The notes beneath the pieces were generated by a model. That model did no database searches. It was not told the DNA's origin and was given only the letters and a program-made list of their open reading frames with translations. Positions 12,237 through 23,779 of a stretch of DNA of 64,000 nt are shown in pieces (the first letter of the stretch is position 1; each line of letters opens with the position of its first letter). The translations under genes and the position numbers were made by a program. Origin of the DNA: Rhizopus arrhizus (Eukaryota; Mucoromycota; Mucoromycetes; Mucorales; Rhizopodaceae); NCBI GenBank assembly GCA_024220505.1, contig JAKZZE010000004.1:1860001-1924000 (forward strand), given 5' to 3'.

Positions 12237-12957
12237 TTAGATCTTTTGCATAGCAGCAATATCAACAGATTGGACATAGTCTTCTAAACCAGTGATCAAA
12301 TCAGTCAAATCATCCAACATAACCTTGTCATCTTCAACAACACAGTTAATTTGGAGTTTTCTAATACCATAACCAATGGGAACCAATTGGTGGCCACCCC
12401 ACAAGAGACCATCCATAGTGATATCCTTGACGGCCTTGGTCATGGCTTCCATATCAGTTTCATCATCCCAAGGCTTGATTTCAAGAGTGATGGTGGTCTT
12501 GGCAATAGTCTTGGGCTTGTTGGCCTTTTTGGCATTGTATTCAGCAACGCGTTGAGCCTTGATTCTTTCGGCTTCAGCATCTTCTTCTTCATCAGAACCG
12601 AAAAGATCAATGTCGTCTTCGTCTTCAGCAGCAGCGGGAGCAGCAGCTTCTTCAGAAGGCCTATATTATAAAAAAGTCAATAAGCTTTTGTCATAAATAA
12701 AAACTTCTATTTTAAAAGCTTTACTTGACTTCGGAGAACCACTTGTTGACATTAGCGAATTCAGCAGCAGGAGCAGAACCTAAAGCCTTGGCAACAGCAG
12801 CATCGGCTTCAGTGGCCTTCTCATTTCTAAACAAAAAAATAAGCCACAAAGAACATAGGTTGTTGGGAAAGTAGGCTTACGAGGCAATGTATTTGCTTTC
12901 GGCAAGAACAGCTTCAAGAATGTGAAGGGCCAAAGGAAGTTCCAAAGTAACAGACAT
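12237..12957 (-). CDS. Translation elongation factor 1-beta (eEF1B alpha, GEF)
   Basis: Guanine-nucleotide exchange factor for eEF1A. Three exons on the minus strand: 12957-12881, 12826-12725 and 12660-12237, giving 200 residues. The N-terminal GST-C-like part is followed by an Ala/Pro linker and the acidic stretch [18 protein letters not shown] (about residues 72-89). The C-terminal exchange domain has the family block [17 protein letters not shown] and ends [10 protein letters not shown]. The first two introns are short and near the 5' end, usual for highly expressed fungal genes. Alternative identities such as eEF1-delta are unlikely at this length. Confidence 0.94.
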
Positions 12958-13423
12958 TTTTCGAAAAAAAGAAAGATATAGAAGTAAAAAAGAAGAAACA
13001 AAAAAGAAAAGAAAAAAAAAAAAATTCTATAGTAGCTCAGCTAATTAAAATCCAGATGTGATTATTTATTTTGGAGAAAAGACTGTTGTCAGTAAACTAT
13101 TCCGTTACAGTGGATATGCATATTGTTTTATTTGCTTCTTTATAGCATTTTGTTTTTTTAGTTAAGAATAAAAAGAATGGTAAGGTTTGTTGCTTATTTA
13201 TCTAGAATTTTGCTGAACAATTACTTGTATAAGCCACAATTAGAATAAATGTTCCTTATTTGCTGATAATAGCAAGTGCGATTAAATAAAATGCTCCTCA
13301 GAATGATTATTACCTTTAATAGGTATCATGCGATATTTAAGAATAAGTAAAATTCCATGAACTTAAAGAAAAGCTATTTGAAATTACTCCGTGACCATTA
13401 CTTTATAATTTACAAAGAGATTC

Positions 13424-13454
<31 letters not shown>

Positions 13455-14366
13455 ATAAAATCAGACATCTTGAAGAGAAAGCAAAAAGCGAAAATTAATT
13501 TTTTGAGTGGATATGCAATCATGAAGTTTTAGATGCACTTGTAAACAAGATTTTATTTATATTTATGCCAGTTATAAGTAGCTTTGTTATGTATAAAACG
13601 ATTGTTGTTCAAGAATAGTTTTAGAAACAAGTGATTAATCAAGGTGATATTGATTTATTATGACAAATAGGAGTTGTTTAACTAAGTGATGATTTTGAGT
13701 ATGATGGAATTAAGTTTCCAATTAATATAGAGTAGACCAGTTAGTAAAAATATGCAAAGCAAACTGTCATTAACGTCTCTAGGACGCCTCAATCTCATAT
13801 CGCTTCTCCTGCTCAAGTTGCGCGGCGAATTTGCCCACCTGGAATGGTACGGAATGTTATCCCATATAGCCTGTTTCGGGTCTAATGGGTCCACTAAGCC
13901 AAGAAGCAACAACTCGGTTAGCCTTAAGCTACAGCGTGAATGCTGCAAACTGTTTGCTATTTGAATTGTTTACCTACCTAATGCTTCAAGGTACCAAACT
14001 ATCAGGCCAAGAGCTCTTGATGTAAAAAGATATTTTAGGAGAAGAGGCAAGACAAAACACCTGCAATGCACATTTTATAAAGAGATCCAGTGACTGTATA
14101 GAGTGAGAACAAGCGCACCAAAAAGAGAGTTTTATAACATCAGCAACTAAAACCCATTTAATCAGTTTAGTGCCTAATTATTATTATTTTTTAAGCCATT
14201 TTACTTTAAGCCATTTGATTTTTATAAGAGTAGTGTAGCAAGAGAGGCCATGAAAGTATCAAAAGCAAAGAGTGATTGATAAGAACAATAAAACCATTAT
14301 TTTAGGGAGAAGAGTATTTAGGCCATCAGTTTTAGAGAGAAGAGTATTTGTTTTTATAAAGAAAGA

Positions 14367-14419
<53 letters not shown>

Positions 14420-16854
14420 TTTGCTTGAGGGACCAGCCCATTCTTTGTTTATTTTCCAAGAATTCTATCTTTTTCGTCTACAAAGAGGATGATAAAAAGG
14501 GGAAAAAAATATTTCTTAAACTAACGAATAAATAAAAAATCATAAAATATTTCTCTTTTTTATAATCATTGTTCATTTTATTATAAAAGAACAAGAAATG
14601 AATATTATACATAGTTTAAGCTTAAAAGGATAGAAAGATTTCTCTTTTTATAAACATAAAGTAATATTAGAAATCACTACATTTGCTTTTGGCTTGTTTG
14701 CGCACTTTTTTACTTGCATGAATCTCGTATGAAATTTCAAAGACCTACATTTTTTGATTAATTTCAAATATATATAAAATCAAAATAAAACTTGTATCTA
14801 ACATCGTAAGTCTTTTTATATCTCTATTATAGCACACACAAGTAGTTTTCAAATAGATAAAATTATTTAATCAAAAGAAGAAAGAATCCTCTCCTATTTC
14901 TGTGTGTAACACACATGAGATAGCAATTCAGACAAATAAATAATAAAGCGAAAAGCAAGTAGCAATTTTTTCATACAGCCTCTATTTGTTCACTTTCTTT
15001 TTAAAGAAAAATAGACAAATAAAATACTGGTTCATGAGAATAAACTAATTTATCAAACACTATATCTTTATTTATTAAAAAAAAATGCATAAAAGACTTG
15101 ATTTTTGTGTTACTTTTTTGAGACAAATATAAACTATGATAAAAGTATATAAATAAAATGGGCAGTGTTTAAGTAAAACGACATGATTCAATTTTTTAAT
15201 AATAGTTGGGGATTTCTCATGTTAAAATGTAAACTAGTTTGATTTTTATCTGATATAAAAGGACTTTTAACTAATGATTCATAAAATTTAGTTTAAAACT
15301 TGCTTTTGATTTATTTCAGTGGAATTAATTTTTTGAGCTGAAATAAAAAGGAACTCTGTTCTGAATAAATAAAGGCATGCTTCTAATAAAAAAAAAGTTG
15401 TCAATTTATTTTTGCATGCTGACAACATTTTCGTATATAATTTTTTTAAATAGCACGATCCATCTGTCAATATTCCTTGGATTTGAATCATGCCCTGATC
15501 CCAATAGCAAATGCGCTCTTTTTTTCATATTCTAAATACGTTTGCTAAATAGATTATAAAATCGTATTTTGTTGATAACCTCACAATATCATTTCTGACA
15601 AGAAAGGAGATAAGTTATTCTGATTATCACCATATAAACCGATATTGAACCATAAGATGATCAATTAATGCCTTCTGTCACAACTTATGATGGTTATTTG
15701 TATTTAAAATAAAGACTAGAGGAGATTTCCAAGAACAATCTATTGTTTACTTTTATCCATTAAACTATATCATTTATGTAGTCTTTGTTAAAAATATATA
15801 TAATGTTAATTTATTCTCTGCTAATGGCTTTTTTATATATAAATTTGAAGAACATATACCAATAAGCTTTGCAAATCAAGAAGGCTTTCCATTTTCCATT
15901 GATAGCTATGAATATTTTGCCAAAGTCCTCATTTAACTTTTGTCGCTCATAGTGTTTTGTGGTTTATATATTTCCTAATTTCATCTAATGCCAGTTCTTA
16001 TATCGAAATATATTGTTAAACATACTACACGAACCTATCATATATATACTGTTAAGCTTAACTAGAATACAAAACTAAAGTAAGAGCAATGCTGAAGCCA
16101 AAAAGTCTTTTAGGCAGAAGCATAATTCTATAAATATCCATAAAATCAAAGTTTATTTTTTAGAGATGTTATTTTAATAGTATACCCATTACATGAGGTC
16201 ATTAAAGATTTTTTTTTTCATATCGTAGGAGCTTACAGGGTTCTCAACATTTCTCTCAGAGATTTGACCGTCTTAATAAATAAAATGTGTGAATCAGTTG
16301 TGCTTCAAAAAGCTTGTAGTTTAGGCAATGTAAACATATGATCTTTTAGAATTAAAGATTTACTATATATTAATCACTGAAGAAGCCAGTTGAAAATTGC
16401 GTATATTTTTTTAATTCTTCCTTGAAAACCTAAAGATAAGAGTGAATGTAAAGACTTGGGATTAGTATAAGCAAGTGTGCAATACTAAAAGATACACAAT
16501 TAATAAATCAAAGATAAAGCTTGAGGCCATTCTTAGTTAGCCGCTTAACCAAAATGAATCTATAATATACTATCACAACATTTTTCTTCGTCTCACAGTA
16601 AAGTGATATAGAAACAGAGCCAACCTGTAGTTATTAGGCCATTAAAAAAGATATATTATGATTTTAAGAATTATTTATTAAATTATAGGAAGAGTCATTA
16701 ACACAACAATATTTGAGCACCCAGGTATATAATGAAAGTATAAGTAACGAGCTCATCTAAATAGTTTTATAAGCTAATGACTCTCTTTCTATCTTTTCAA
16801 TCAGCTAAACTCCATTTTCGCGTAATCGAAACAAGTTCAAAAAAGTCTTCTTAT
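12958..16854. other. 3.9-kb gene desert with homopolymer tracts
   Basis: No supportable gene. It holds a T run of about 26 nt (13,424-13,449), an A run of about 32 nt (14,375-14,406) and very AT-rich sequence. A GC-richer island (13,745-13,960) is listed separately. The first 100 bp are the EF-1beta 5' flank. No tRNA, rRNA or snRNA signature was seen on either strand. Confidence 0.6.
13745..13960. other. GC-richer island of unknown nature
   Basis: This 215-bp segment is markedly richer in G+C than its surroundings. Both strands carry short open frames (70 and about 67 residues), but neither has a recognisable domain. A third reading on the minus strand gives a protein-like string (GPIRPETGYMG, VPFQVGKFAAQLEQEKR) broken by stops, which could be a decayed mobile-element gene. 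I compared it mentally with spliceosomal U RNAs, SRP RNA and RNase P and found no match. It could be a structured RNA or a gene relic. Confidence 0.35.
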
Positions 16855-18541
16855 TCATTTTTCAGATCTTCGCTTGCCTTTCTTTCTACGCGTTGACTGT
16901 CTTGTTTCAACTCTTCCACCTTCTAATTCGGGATCTGTCTGCACCTTTCTTCTAGCTTCTAAAAAGAAAATCAAATCACGTACTTGATCATTAAGTTCTG
17001 AAATATTTTTGTTCGCAATCTCTTTATTTTTTAGCAATGTTTCGTTGCTTTGTAATAATGTATTGGCCATCTAAAGAAAAAATTAATTGATTACTATAAT
17101 ATCAAGAAATATTACCTCTTTTTCTTTTAGCCATAAACCTTTTACTGTTTCTAATTTTTCTTTCCACAATTCATGGTTGTTCTCAGCATGTTGTTTATTC
17201 TTTGTCATATTCACTAATTCCTTTTCCTTTAATGAAATTTGGTGCTCAATGCGTTCGTTTTCTTTGTGTATGCTTTTAGTTTGTATTTCTAGCTGTTTAA
17301 TTTGAGTAGTAAGCTTTGATAGCTGATTTGAAACATCATCTATTTGATCTTCATAATAAATGCGCTGTGAATCCAACTGACTTGTAAGCATATAGCTATA
17401 TTCTAATGCTATTGCTTCCGCTTTTTCTTGCTAAAATAAAGCAAGAGACGCATGTTAAAGGTTTACATCAACAACGACAAAAAGCAATTACCTGAGATGA
17501 TTGGTCGGTGGTATTATTATCAGGCAACTCCACCAGTTTACCATCTGCAACATTTTGTATCAACCTGTGTACATAGCCATCACTAGCATAATCCCATACA
17601 CGTTGTGAAGTAATTTCTAAAGCATACACATGGTCTGTCGCACTAAAATGCTCATAAGCATGCGCTGTTTGATATCTACCGCAGCCAACGTGTCCGCATA
17701 TCAAGCATATCCAGAGATTATCCTTAGTTTTACATTCAGCACATTCATTTTCATCGTCATTGTCTGGTCCCATTGTCCTCTCCTCTGCTTCTTGATCCAA
17801 TTTACTGATGCTGCTAGTAACTGCATCTTCCGTAGTTGCTGTTGTTGCAGTCTTCTTTTGTGAATATCTGCAGACAGGGCAACTACCATCTCTCCATTTG
17901 AGCAAACAGTGACAGTGAAAGGTATGTTGGCAAAAGATTGTCAAGATACCAGACTTATTCTCATCGAGCGGCTCTAAGCATACAGAGCATGTCTCTTCCA
18001 TGTTCATTAAAGAAAATAGTGTCTGAGAACGGGTGGTGTTCATTTCAATGAATTCTACATAGAGGATTTGACAAGTTTCCGGCTATAAAGCACATAAACC
18101 ATGTTATTTTTCAACCTTTTTATTAATCTCTTTCACTTACGTCTAGTGAGCTAAAAGGTCTATTATTGTATTGTTTAAAATAGATATCGGCTGCTTGAGT
18201 CTCTTTGAAATTTAATAAGACCATATAACTGTCTTCTGTCTCTTCCCTTACTAAATCATTAGCTTTTTTTTTTTGAATTCCTTTTGTTTTTTTTTTTAAA
18301 AAAAAAAGTACCTAATTACTCTATAATGACTAACATGAGGTTCTACAGGGGTAATAAAAGCTAAAAACTCGGGAATAGAGATATGAAGAGGAATAGAATG
18401 TGTGCATAATATAGTGTTGTTTGTAGAAATAGTTTCGAGTGATGTACTGTTTTCATTCTCATATATTAGTTTTAGAATACCACGATTATTCTCTGTTGCC
18501 TTAATAGTAGCAGAAGGTGCACCTTTTATTATATGTTGCAT
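16855..18541 (-). CDS. BRAP2/Etp1-like RING-H2 and UBP zinc-finger protein
   Basis: Homologue of human BRAP and yeast Etp1, ubiquitin-ligase-type proteins. Minus-strand exons: 18541-18312, about 18258-18141, 18082-17492, 17430-17116 and 17070-16855. Order matches the family: RRM-like N-terminal domain ending HYRVIR; RING-H2 (CSVC ... CQHTFHCHC ... CPVC); UBP zinc finger (CAEC ... CLICGHVGCGRY ... HAYEHF); then a long coiled coil (YSYMLTSQLDSQRIYYEDQI) and a basic tail (RRKKGKRRSEK). The junction of exons 1 and 2 is unresolved: the donor at 18311 leaves phase 2, while the next coding stretch (DLVREETEDSYMVLL) needs phase 1. An in-frame upstream ATG at 18589 would add 16 residues. All later junctions close in phase. 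Confidence 0.85.
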
Positions 18542-19554
18542 ATTAAAATGAGGGAAAAAGAGAAAAAGAAAGTGTGACGTTAAAGTCAATCGTGATATGC
18601 CGTTTTTACTTGTTTCCCCTAGAACAAGGCTGAATTTTAAATTGAAGTTTCTAACATTTATATTTTAGGAATGCACAAAATTAATATTACTAGACATACG
18701 ACTGTCAGCAGAAATGTATCACTGATAACATTTACATAAGGCTGATACCTTCTTTGTTCATCTGTCTGTTGATGAAGGTTTATTTTAAACATCATTATAA
18801 CTTGATAAATGTTATTACTATGTGCTTTAATCGTGTTGGCAAGTTGAATAAGTTCAACTTCTTATTTTGGAATCTTAGCTACTTTACTCAATGACATTAT
18901 AGCCTGAGAAAAGAAATAAGGGGCTGGATCATAGTTATTGAAGATTGAATAACAAATTCGATTGATTTTTGCTAATGCTTTTGTAAAATATAATACTCTT
19001 TGTATTCTTAAAAGATACATGTGCTTGTATGCTTACTGTCATATTCAATTAAAAGACTAGGCAAGCACAAAACATTATATCATTATCGTATATTCTTAAC
19101 TTGTATGACAATCCTTGTAAAGTAAATGAAGTAATAAAAGGTCCTTTAAATTGTTCAATTCTCATAGTATAGTATACTATGATCATAAGCCACACATCAA
19201 AGTACATTCATGCAAATATGTGGATAATAAAATTACCGAATGCGTGAGAAGTTGATCAATTGACAATTACTAACAGATTTCCAAAATAAAATAAAAGGAA
19301 GCAAACGATTTTTTGCTTGTGTACCCACCTTTTTTTTTTATCAAATTAATTTGTTTTGATATGTTGAATATTGGTTTACGTGGAGCACATAATTATATCA
19401 CAAAACGAAAAGTAAAGTATAAAAGGAATAAATAAATCATTAAATACTCACTGCCATTTTTTCCTTTTGTTATAGCTTACGCATGGCCATCATCATATCG
19501 AGGTAGCAGATAAGGAAAGATTTGTTCCTTTTTTTCATTAATATATAAATTTAT
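18542..19554. other. Intergenic between two divergent genes
   Basis: About 1.0 kb of AT-rich DNA separates the start of the BRAP2-like gene (minus) from the first hydrolase gene (plus). It must hold both promoters. I see no gene, RNA or repeat in it. Confidence 0.5.
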
Positions 19555-21184
19555 ATGCAGCCTAGTGTTTTAGTGAAAAAGGAATTGGCATCTCGCCAGC
19601 TTATTTTAAATCGTCCACGAAGACTAAATGCTATAGATATGGAAATGGTGGATATTATTTACCCTCATTTAAAGGTTTGTTTTAAAAAAGAATCTTTTTT
19701 TTAAGAAGCGCTCAAGTGTTTTAGTCATGGGAGTTATCAGATTCTCAAGCTAAAGTGATTTTTATGAAAGGTTTAGGAAGAGCACTTTGTGCAGGCGGCG
19801 ATGTAAAAGGTAAGCTTTTTTTTTTTTCGAATGCACGTCAAAAAGGTTTATCCGTAAGCTTAAAAATACATACTGTTTTTTAGATTTGATCAAAAAGATC
19901 AAAGATCCTTCTAAGCATGATGATTTGGGCCATCAATTAGATACAGAATATGAAATGATTCACTTTATAGCTACAATGAAAAAGCCTTATATTTCTATTA
20001 TGGATGGGATTGCAAGTATGTTGGTTTAATTAAGAGAGTTAAAAGGCAGAATACACCTCTAACTTGCTTCTTTATCTATTAGTGGGTGCAGGAGGTGGCT
20101 TACTCTCGGGTCTTGCACCTTTTAGAATTGCTACCGAGAATACACAATTTGCCATGCCCGAGACTGCAATAGGATTATTTTGTGATGTGGGCGCAAGTTT
20201 CTTCTTATCCCGTTTAGACGGAAACTTGGGTCAATACATTGGAATGTCGAGCAGAATTGTAAAAGCAGAAGATGCATTGTAAGCATATCTTACTATTAAA
20301 TAACTTTTAATCAAAAATTAAAAAAAGTGGTTGAAATTTTAGATTCTCAGGTCTCGCTACCCACTTTGTACCATCCTCTCGACTTGCAGCACTCGAAGCT
20401 AAATTGTCAGAGATAGACTTTATAAGTCACGATAAAGTACACGAAATCATTGAAGAATTTGCTGTAAAGAAAGATCATAATCCCTCAGTTTATACACTTC
20501 ACGGTGATACTCTAAAAACTATTAACAAGTAATCATTTTATATTTATTGTTCTGTTAGACTATTATTTATGCTTTTAAATTATAGCTGTTTTAAGTATGA
20601 ACATGCAGAAAAAATCATAGAAGCTTTAGAAAAAGATGGATCACACTTTGCAAAGGAAACAGTCGAAACGATTCTTAAACGTTCTCCAACAAGTGTGAAA
20701 ATCACATTGGAACACATTCGTCAGGGATCCAAGTTATCCTTAAAAGAATGTCTTAAAATGGAACACCGTCTTTGGCAGACAGTACCTGTAAGTATTTTCT
20801 TTTTTATCATGCTTTGTGTATGTGATTTATTGATTTTAAAAGTTTGCACATGACTTTGTTGAAGGCGTTACATCCCATGTTGTTCATAAGCAAATGCCTA
20901 AATGGAATCCTAAAAGGCTAGAGGATGCTGATATCGATGACATTCGTGTAAAATTCTTTTATGCCAATGTCAAAAGACGACTTAATTTTATGAATTCACG
21001 AGACTTTTATCATTTTCCTTACGCCAGATACGGCTTACCATCTGAAGAAGAAATACTTGAAGTTCGGTCAAAATACAATTTAACGTCCGTTCAAGATACC
21101 GTAGCCTGGTTTCAAGAAAATCGTAAAGACAAATACGGAGTTCGTGAAAAAGTCGAGGATGTGCTTTATAGACAAGAGGCTTAA
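19555..21184 (+). CDS. 3-hydroxyisobutyryl-CoA hydrolase-like protein, copy A
   Basis: Member of the HIBCH branch of the crotonase superfamily, which hydrolyses 3-hydroxyisobutyryl-CoA in valine breakdown. Seven exons: 19555-19674, 19725-19809, 19884-20015, 20083-20278, 20343-20528, 20586-20787 and 20843-21184; phases close to give 420 residues. LNRPRRLNAID near the N-terminus, GRALCAGGDVK, the glycine-rich oxyanion loop MGAGGGLLSG and the catalytic block MPETAIGLFCD (Glu139 and Asp147, with the spacing of human Glu143/Asp151) are all present. No mitochondrial presequence is evident and the C-terminus (RQEA) is not a peroxisomal signal, so location is open. A second copy follows directly. Confidence 0.9.
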
Positions 21185-21957
21185 TTATAGAGAAAAAGTT
21201 AGACATGTACTAGTGCAGAAAAATAAAAGTCTTAAACAGGTTGACTATCCTAAAAAGGAATTTTTAATTCTAATACCTATGATTATCATTTACAACAAAT
21301 TCATATAACAAACTAATCAAATTAATTAGTGGTAATGATAGTAATAATAAAACAGAACTTGAAAAGGATCATTTTGTTATTTTGTCATATTAGAATTTAC
21401 CTTCTATTTACTTAAAAATAAAATAATTCCACATGTCCTGAAAATGCCGAAATATATAGTCATATAGAGCATTCTACACATATATCTTAACACAGTAACT
21501 TTTATAGCCGACTTATTGCCAACTTGTCTAAAGCTCTCCTTTTTTTTTTTTTTTTTTTTTTACAGTCAGGGTTTACTGAAGCAACGTCCTGCAAAAATCC
21601 GTCAATTTAAGATAATCAGCATGCATCCATGAGTATGTTACAAATGCACAACTTCCAATGGTGCATTGCATTTAAGGAGATGATGCACTTAGTTGTTGGA
21701 AGTATGGCAATAGCTATCGATCGCGTTTCAACGATTCCGGGTAACAACTTGCATTATCGGTAAATCAGAATAACCTAAATATAGTAGGATTAATTTCGGT
21801 AATCATAGGGATATTATGCGAGTTGGAAAAGCAAATGGTGGTACTATGTAATGTTTTTTTGTAGATAAATATAAAAAGACACAAGGTTGTAAGATTATTT
21901 TTTTTTTTTATTTCTTAAAAAAAAAAAAAAAAAACACCCACTTTATCCTAGTAAAAC
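21185..21957. other. Intergenic between tandem hydrolase paralogues
   Basis: About 770 bp with a T run of about 22 nt (21,540-21,562), a T run (about 21,898-21,909) and an A run (about 21,917-21,934) shortly before the second gene. No coding or RNA feature recognised. Confidence 0.5.
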
Positions 21958-23747
21958 ATGGTGGCCCCTCTTCACGTTGTAAGATAATTTAAATATAAAT
22001 TCAATAGCTCATTTTTTTATGTTGTAGAAATACTTTTTTGAAGACAAAGCTTCTGTAACAGTCCTAATGGGGTGCGATATTAATTTTATTAAATGATTTT
22101 TAAATAGGAAGACCAAATCTTGTATGAAAGGGCGAATAAAATGCGTCTCCTTACTTTGAATAGGCCAAAAAAGCTAAACTCTTTAGACACATCTCTTGTT
22201 ATTCATTTACTAAGATATCTCAAGGTAAATGCAATAATTTTCAATGCATATAAAGATGCAACTTAATTGATTTTATTTTGTTGCAAGACTTGTGAATTTT
22301 CTAGAGATATAAAATTGGTTCTTTTAAAAGGAAGTGGAAAGACATTTTGTGCTGGTGGAGATTTGAAACGTAAGAACAACTCATCTTTGAAGAACAGAAT
22401 GCCAAATTAACTTTGCCCCTTGAAATAGATGTCGCAGATATGTTTCTCGATGCTCCTGATGCCTATACAGCTTTATCAAATATCCGAAATTACTCACAAA
22501 TATATGGAATACTTCATTTATTGGCTACCATGACTACACCAGTTGTCACTATGATGGATGGGATTGCCTGTAAATCTCTTCTAAGCTAAATAACATATTA
22601 GGTTAATTTATTCACCTAATTTAATATAGATGGTGCTGGCTGTGCCATCTCTGCATTTTCTCAATTTAGAATTGCTACAGAAAACACTTGCCTTGCGATG
22701 CCTGAAACTGTCATTGGCGCATTTTGTGATATGGGTAGCAGCTATTTCATGTCTCGTTTGGACTGCAACTTGGGTGTATACTTGGCCCTCACAGGCAGAT
22801 CTTTGAAGGGCGAAGATGTTTAGTACAGCATTTTTTAGATATTTCGAAAAAGAAATACTTATTCTTTCCTTTCCTCTCATTCATATAGTTTATCGGGCTT
22901 TGCCACTCATTTTGTACATTCTTCAAAATTGAAAGCTTTAGAAGCTCGTTTGGCTGAGATTACAGATTATGATTTGGAGTCGATCAACCGTATCATTGAA
23001 GAATTTGCTGTAGATAGAAATCATAAGCCATCCAATTATACTATGCATGGTGAACTATTGGAAAAGATAAATGAGTAAATATGCGTTTAATAATCTTCAC
23101 TTATATCTTAAATATGCTTTCTTTTACTAGTTGGTTCCATTATGATACGGTAGAAGAGATTATTGGCGCCTTAAGAAAGGATGGATCTGATTTCGCACTT
23201 AAAACAGCAAACACTATCTTATCTCATTCTCCCACTGGTCTCAAAATAACATTAGAATCTTACAGAAGAGGCAAAACTATGTCCATTACAGAGTGCTTCA
23301 AAATGGAAACTCGGATTTGGCATGTTTATCCAGTAAATATATCCTTGAAAGAAAATTAAACAGAGTTATTTTGGATATCTTTCATTACTAACTTTTTTAT
23401 AGTATTTACCTGATTTCAAAAATGGCGTCAGTACTAGGTTGGTTGAGAGAAAGTTACCTCAGTGGTCGCCAAGTACACTGGAAGAAATTGACTTGGAGCT
23501 TGATATTAGAGCAAGAATATTCCATTCGTTCTCACATTGGAACTTCGATTTAGTCTATGAAAAAGACTACTTTGAACGTCCTTTCGAATTCACCTTGCCA
23601 AATGAAAAAGAGATTCTTGATGCTCAATTGGTATATGGTCTTAACACGATTGAGAAGGCAACTAGATGGTTTCAAGAAAACAGTAAAAGAAAGAAATATG
23701 GAATTGTTGAAAAAGTTACAGATGTTTTTAATAGACATAATAGGTAA
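21958..23747 (+). CDS. 3-hydroxyisobutyryl-CoA hydrolase-like protein, copy B
   Basis: Tandem paralogue of copy A. Nine exons: 21958-21978, 22028-22054, 22108-22224, 22288-22369, 22429-22569, 22630-22822, 22889-23074, 23131-23332 and 23403-23747; phases close to give 437 residues. Its last six introns fall at the same protein positions and phases as the six introns of copy A. Catalytic Glu155 and Asp163 (MPETVIGAFCD) are kept, but the oxyanion loop is changed (YGAGCAISAFSQF) and one residue shorter than in copy A. Two tiny 5' exons (7 and 9 codons) give a different N-terminus; these are the least certain part. Substrate may differ from copy A. Confidence 0.85.
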
Positions 23748-23779
23748 AATAATAAAAATAGCGTATAAAAATCATCTTT

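Noticed and set aside
12351..12671. 106-residue plus-strand ORF
   Set aside because: Antisense to the conserved exchange domain of EF-1beta.
13682..13948. Spliceosomal, SRP or RNase P RNA at the GC island
   Set aside because: None of the conserved core sequences of those RNAs was recognised on either strand.
17083..17391. Independent small gene at 17.1-17.4 kb
   Set aside because: It is the coiled-coil exon of the BRAP2-like gene; its start Met is internal and splice signals join it to both neighbours.
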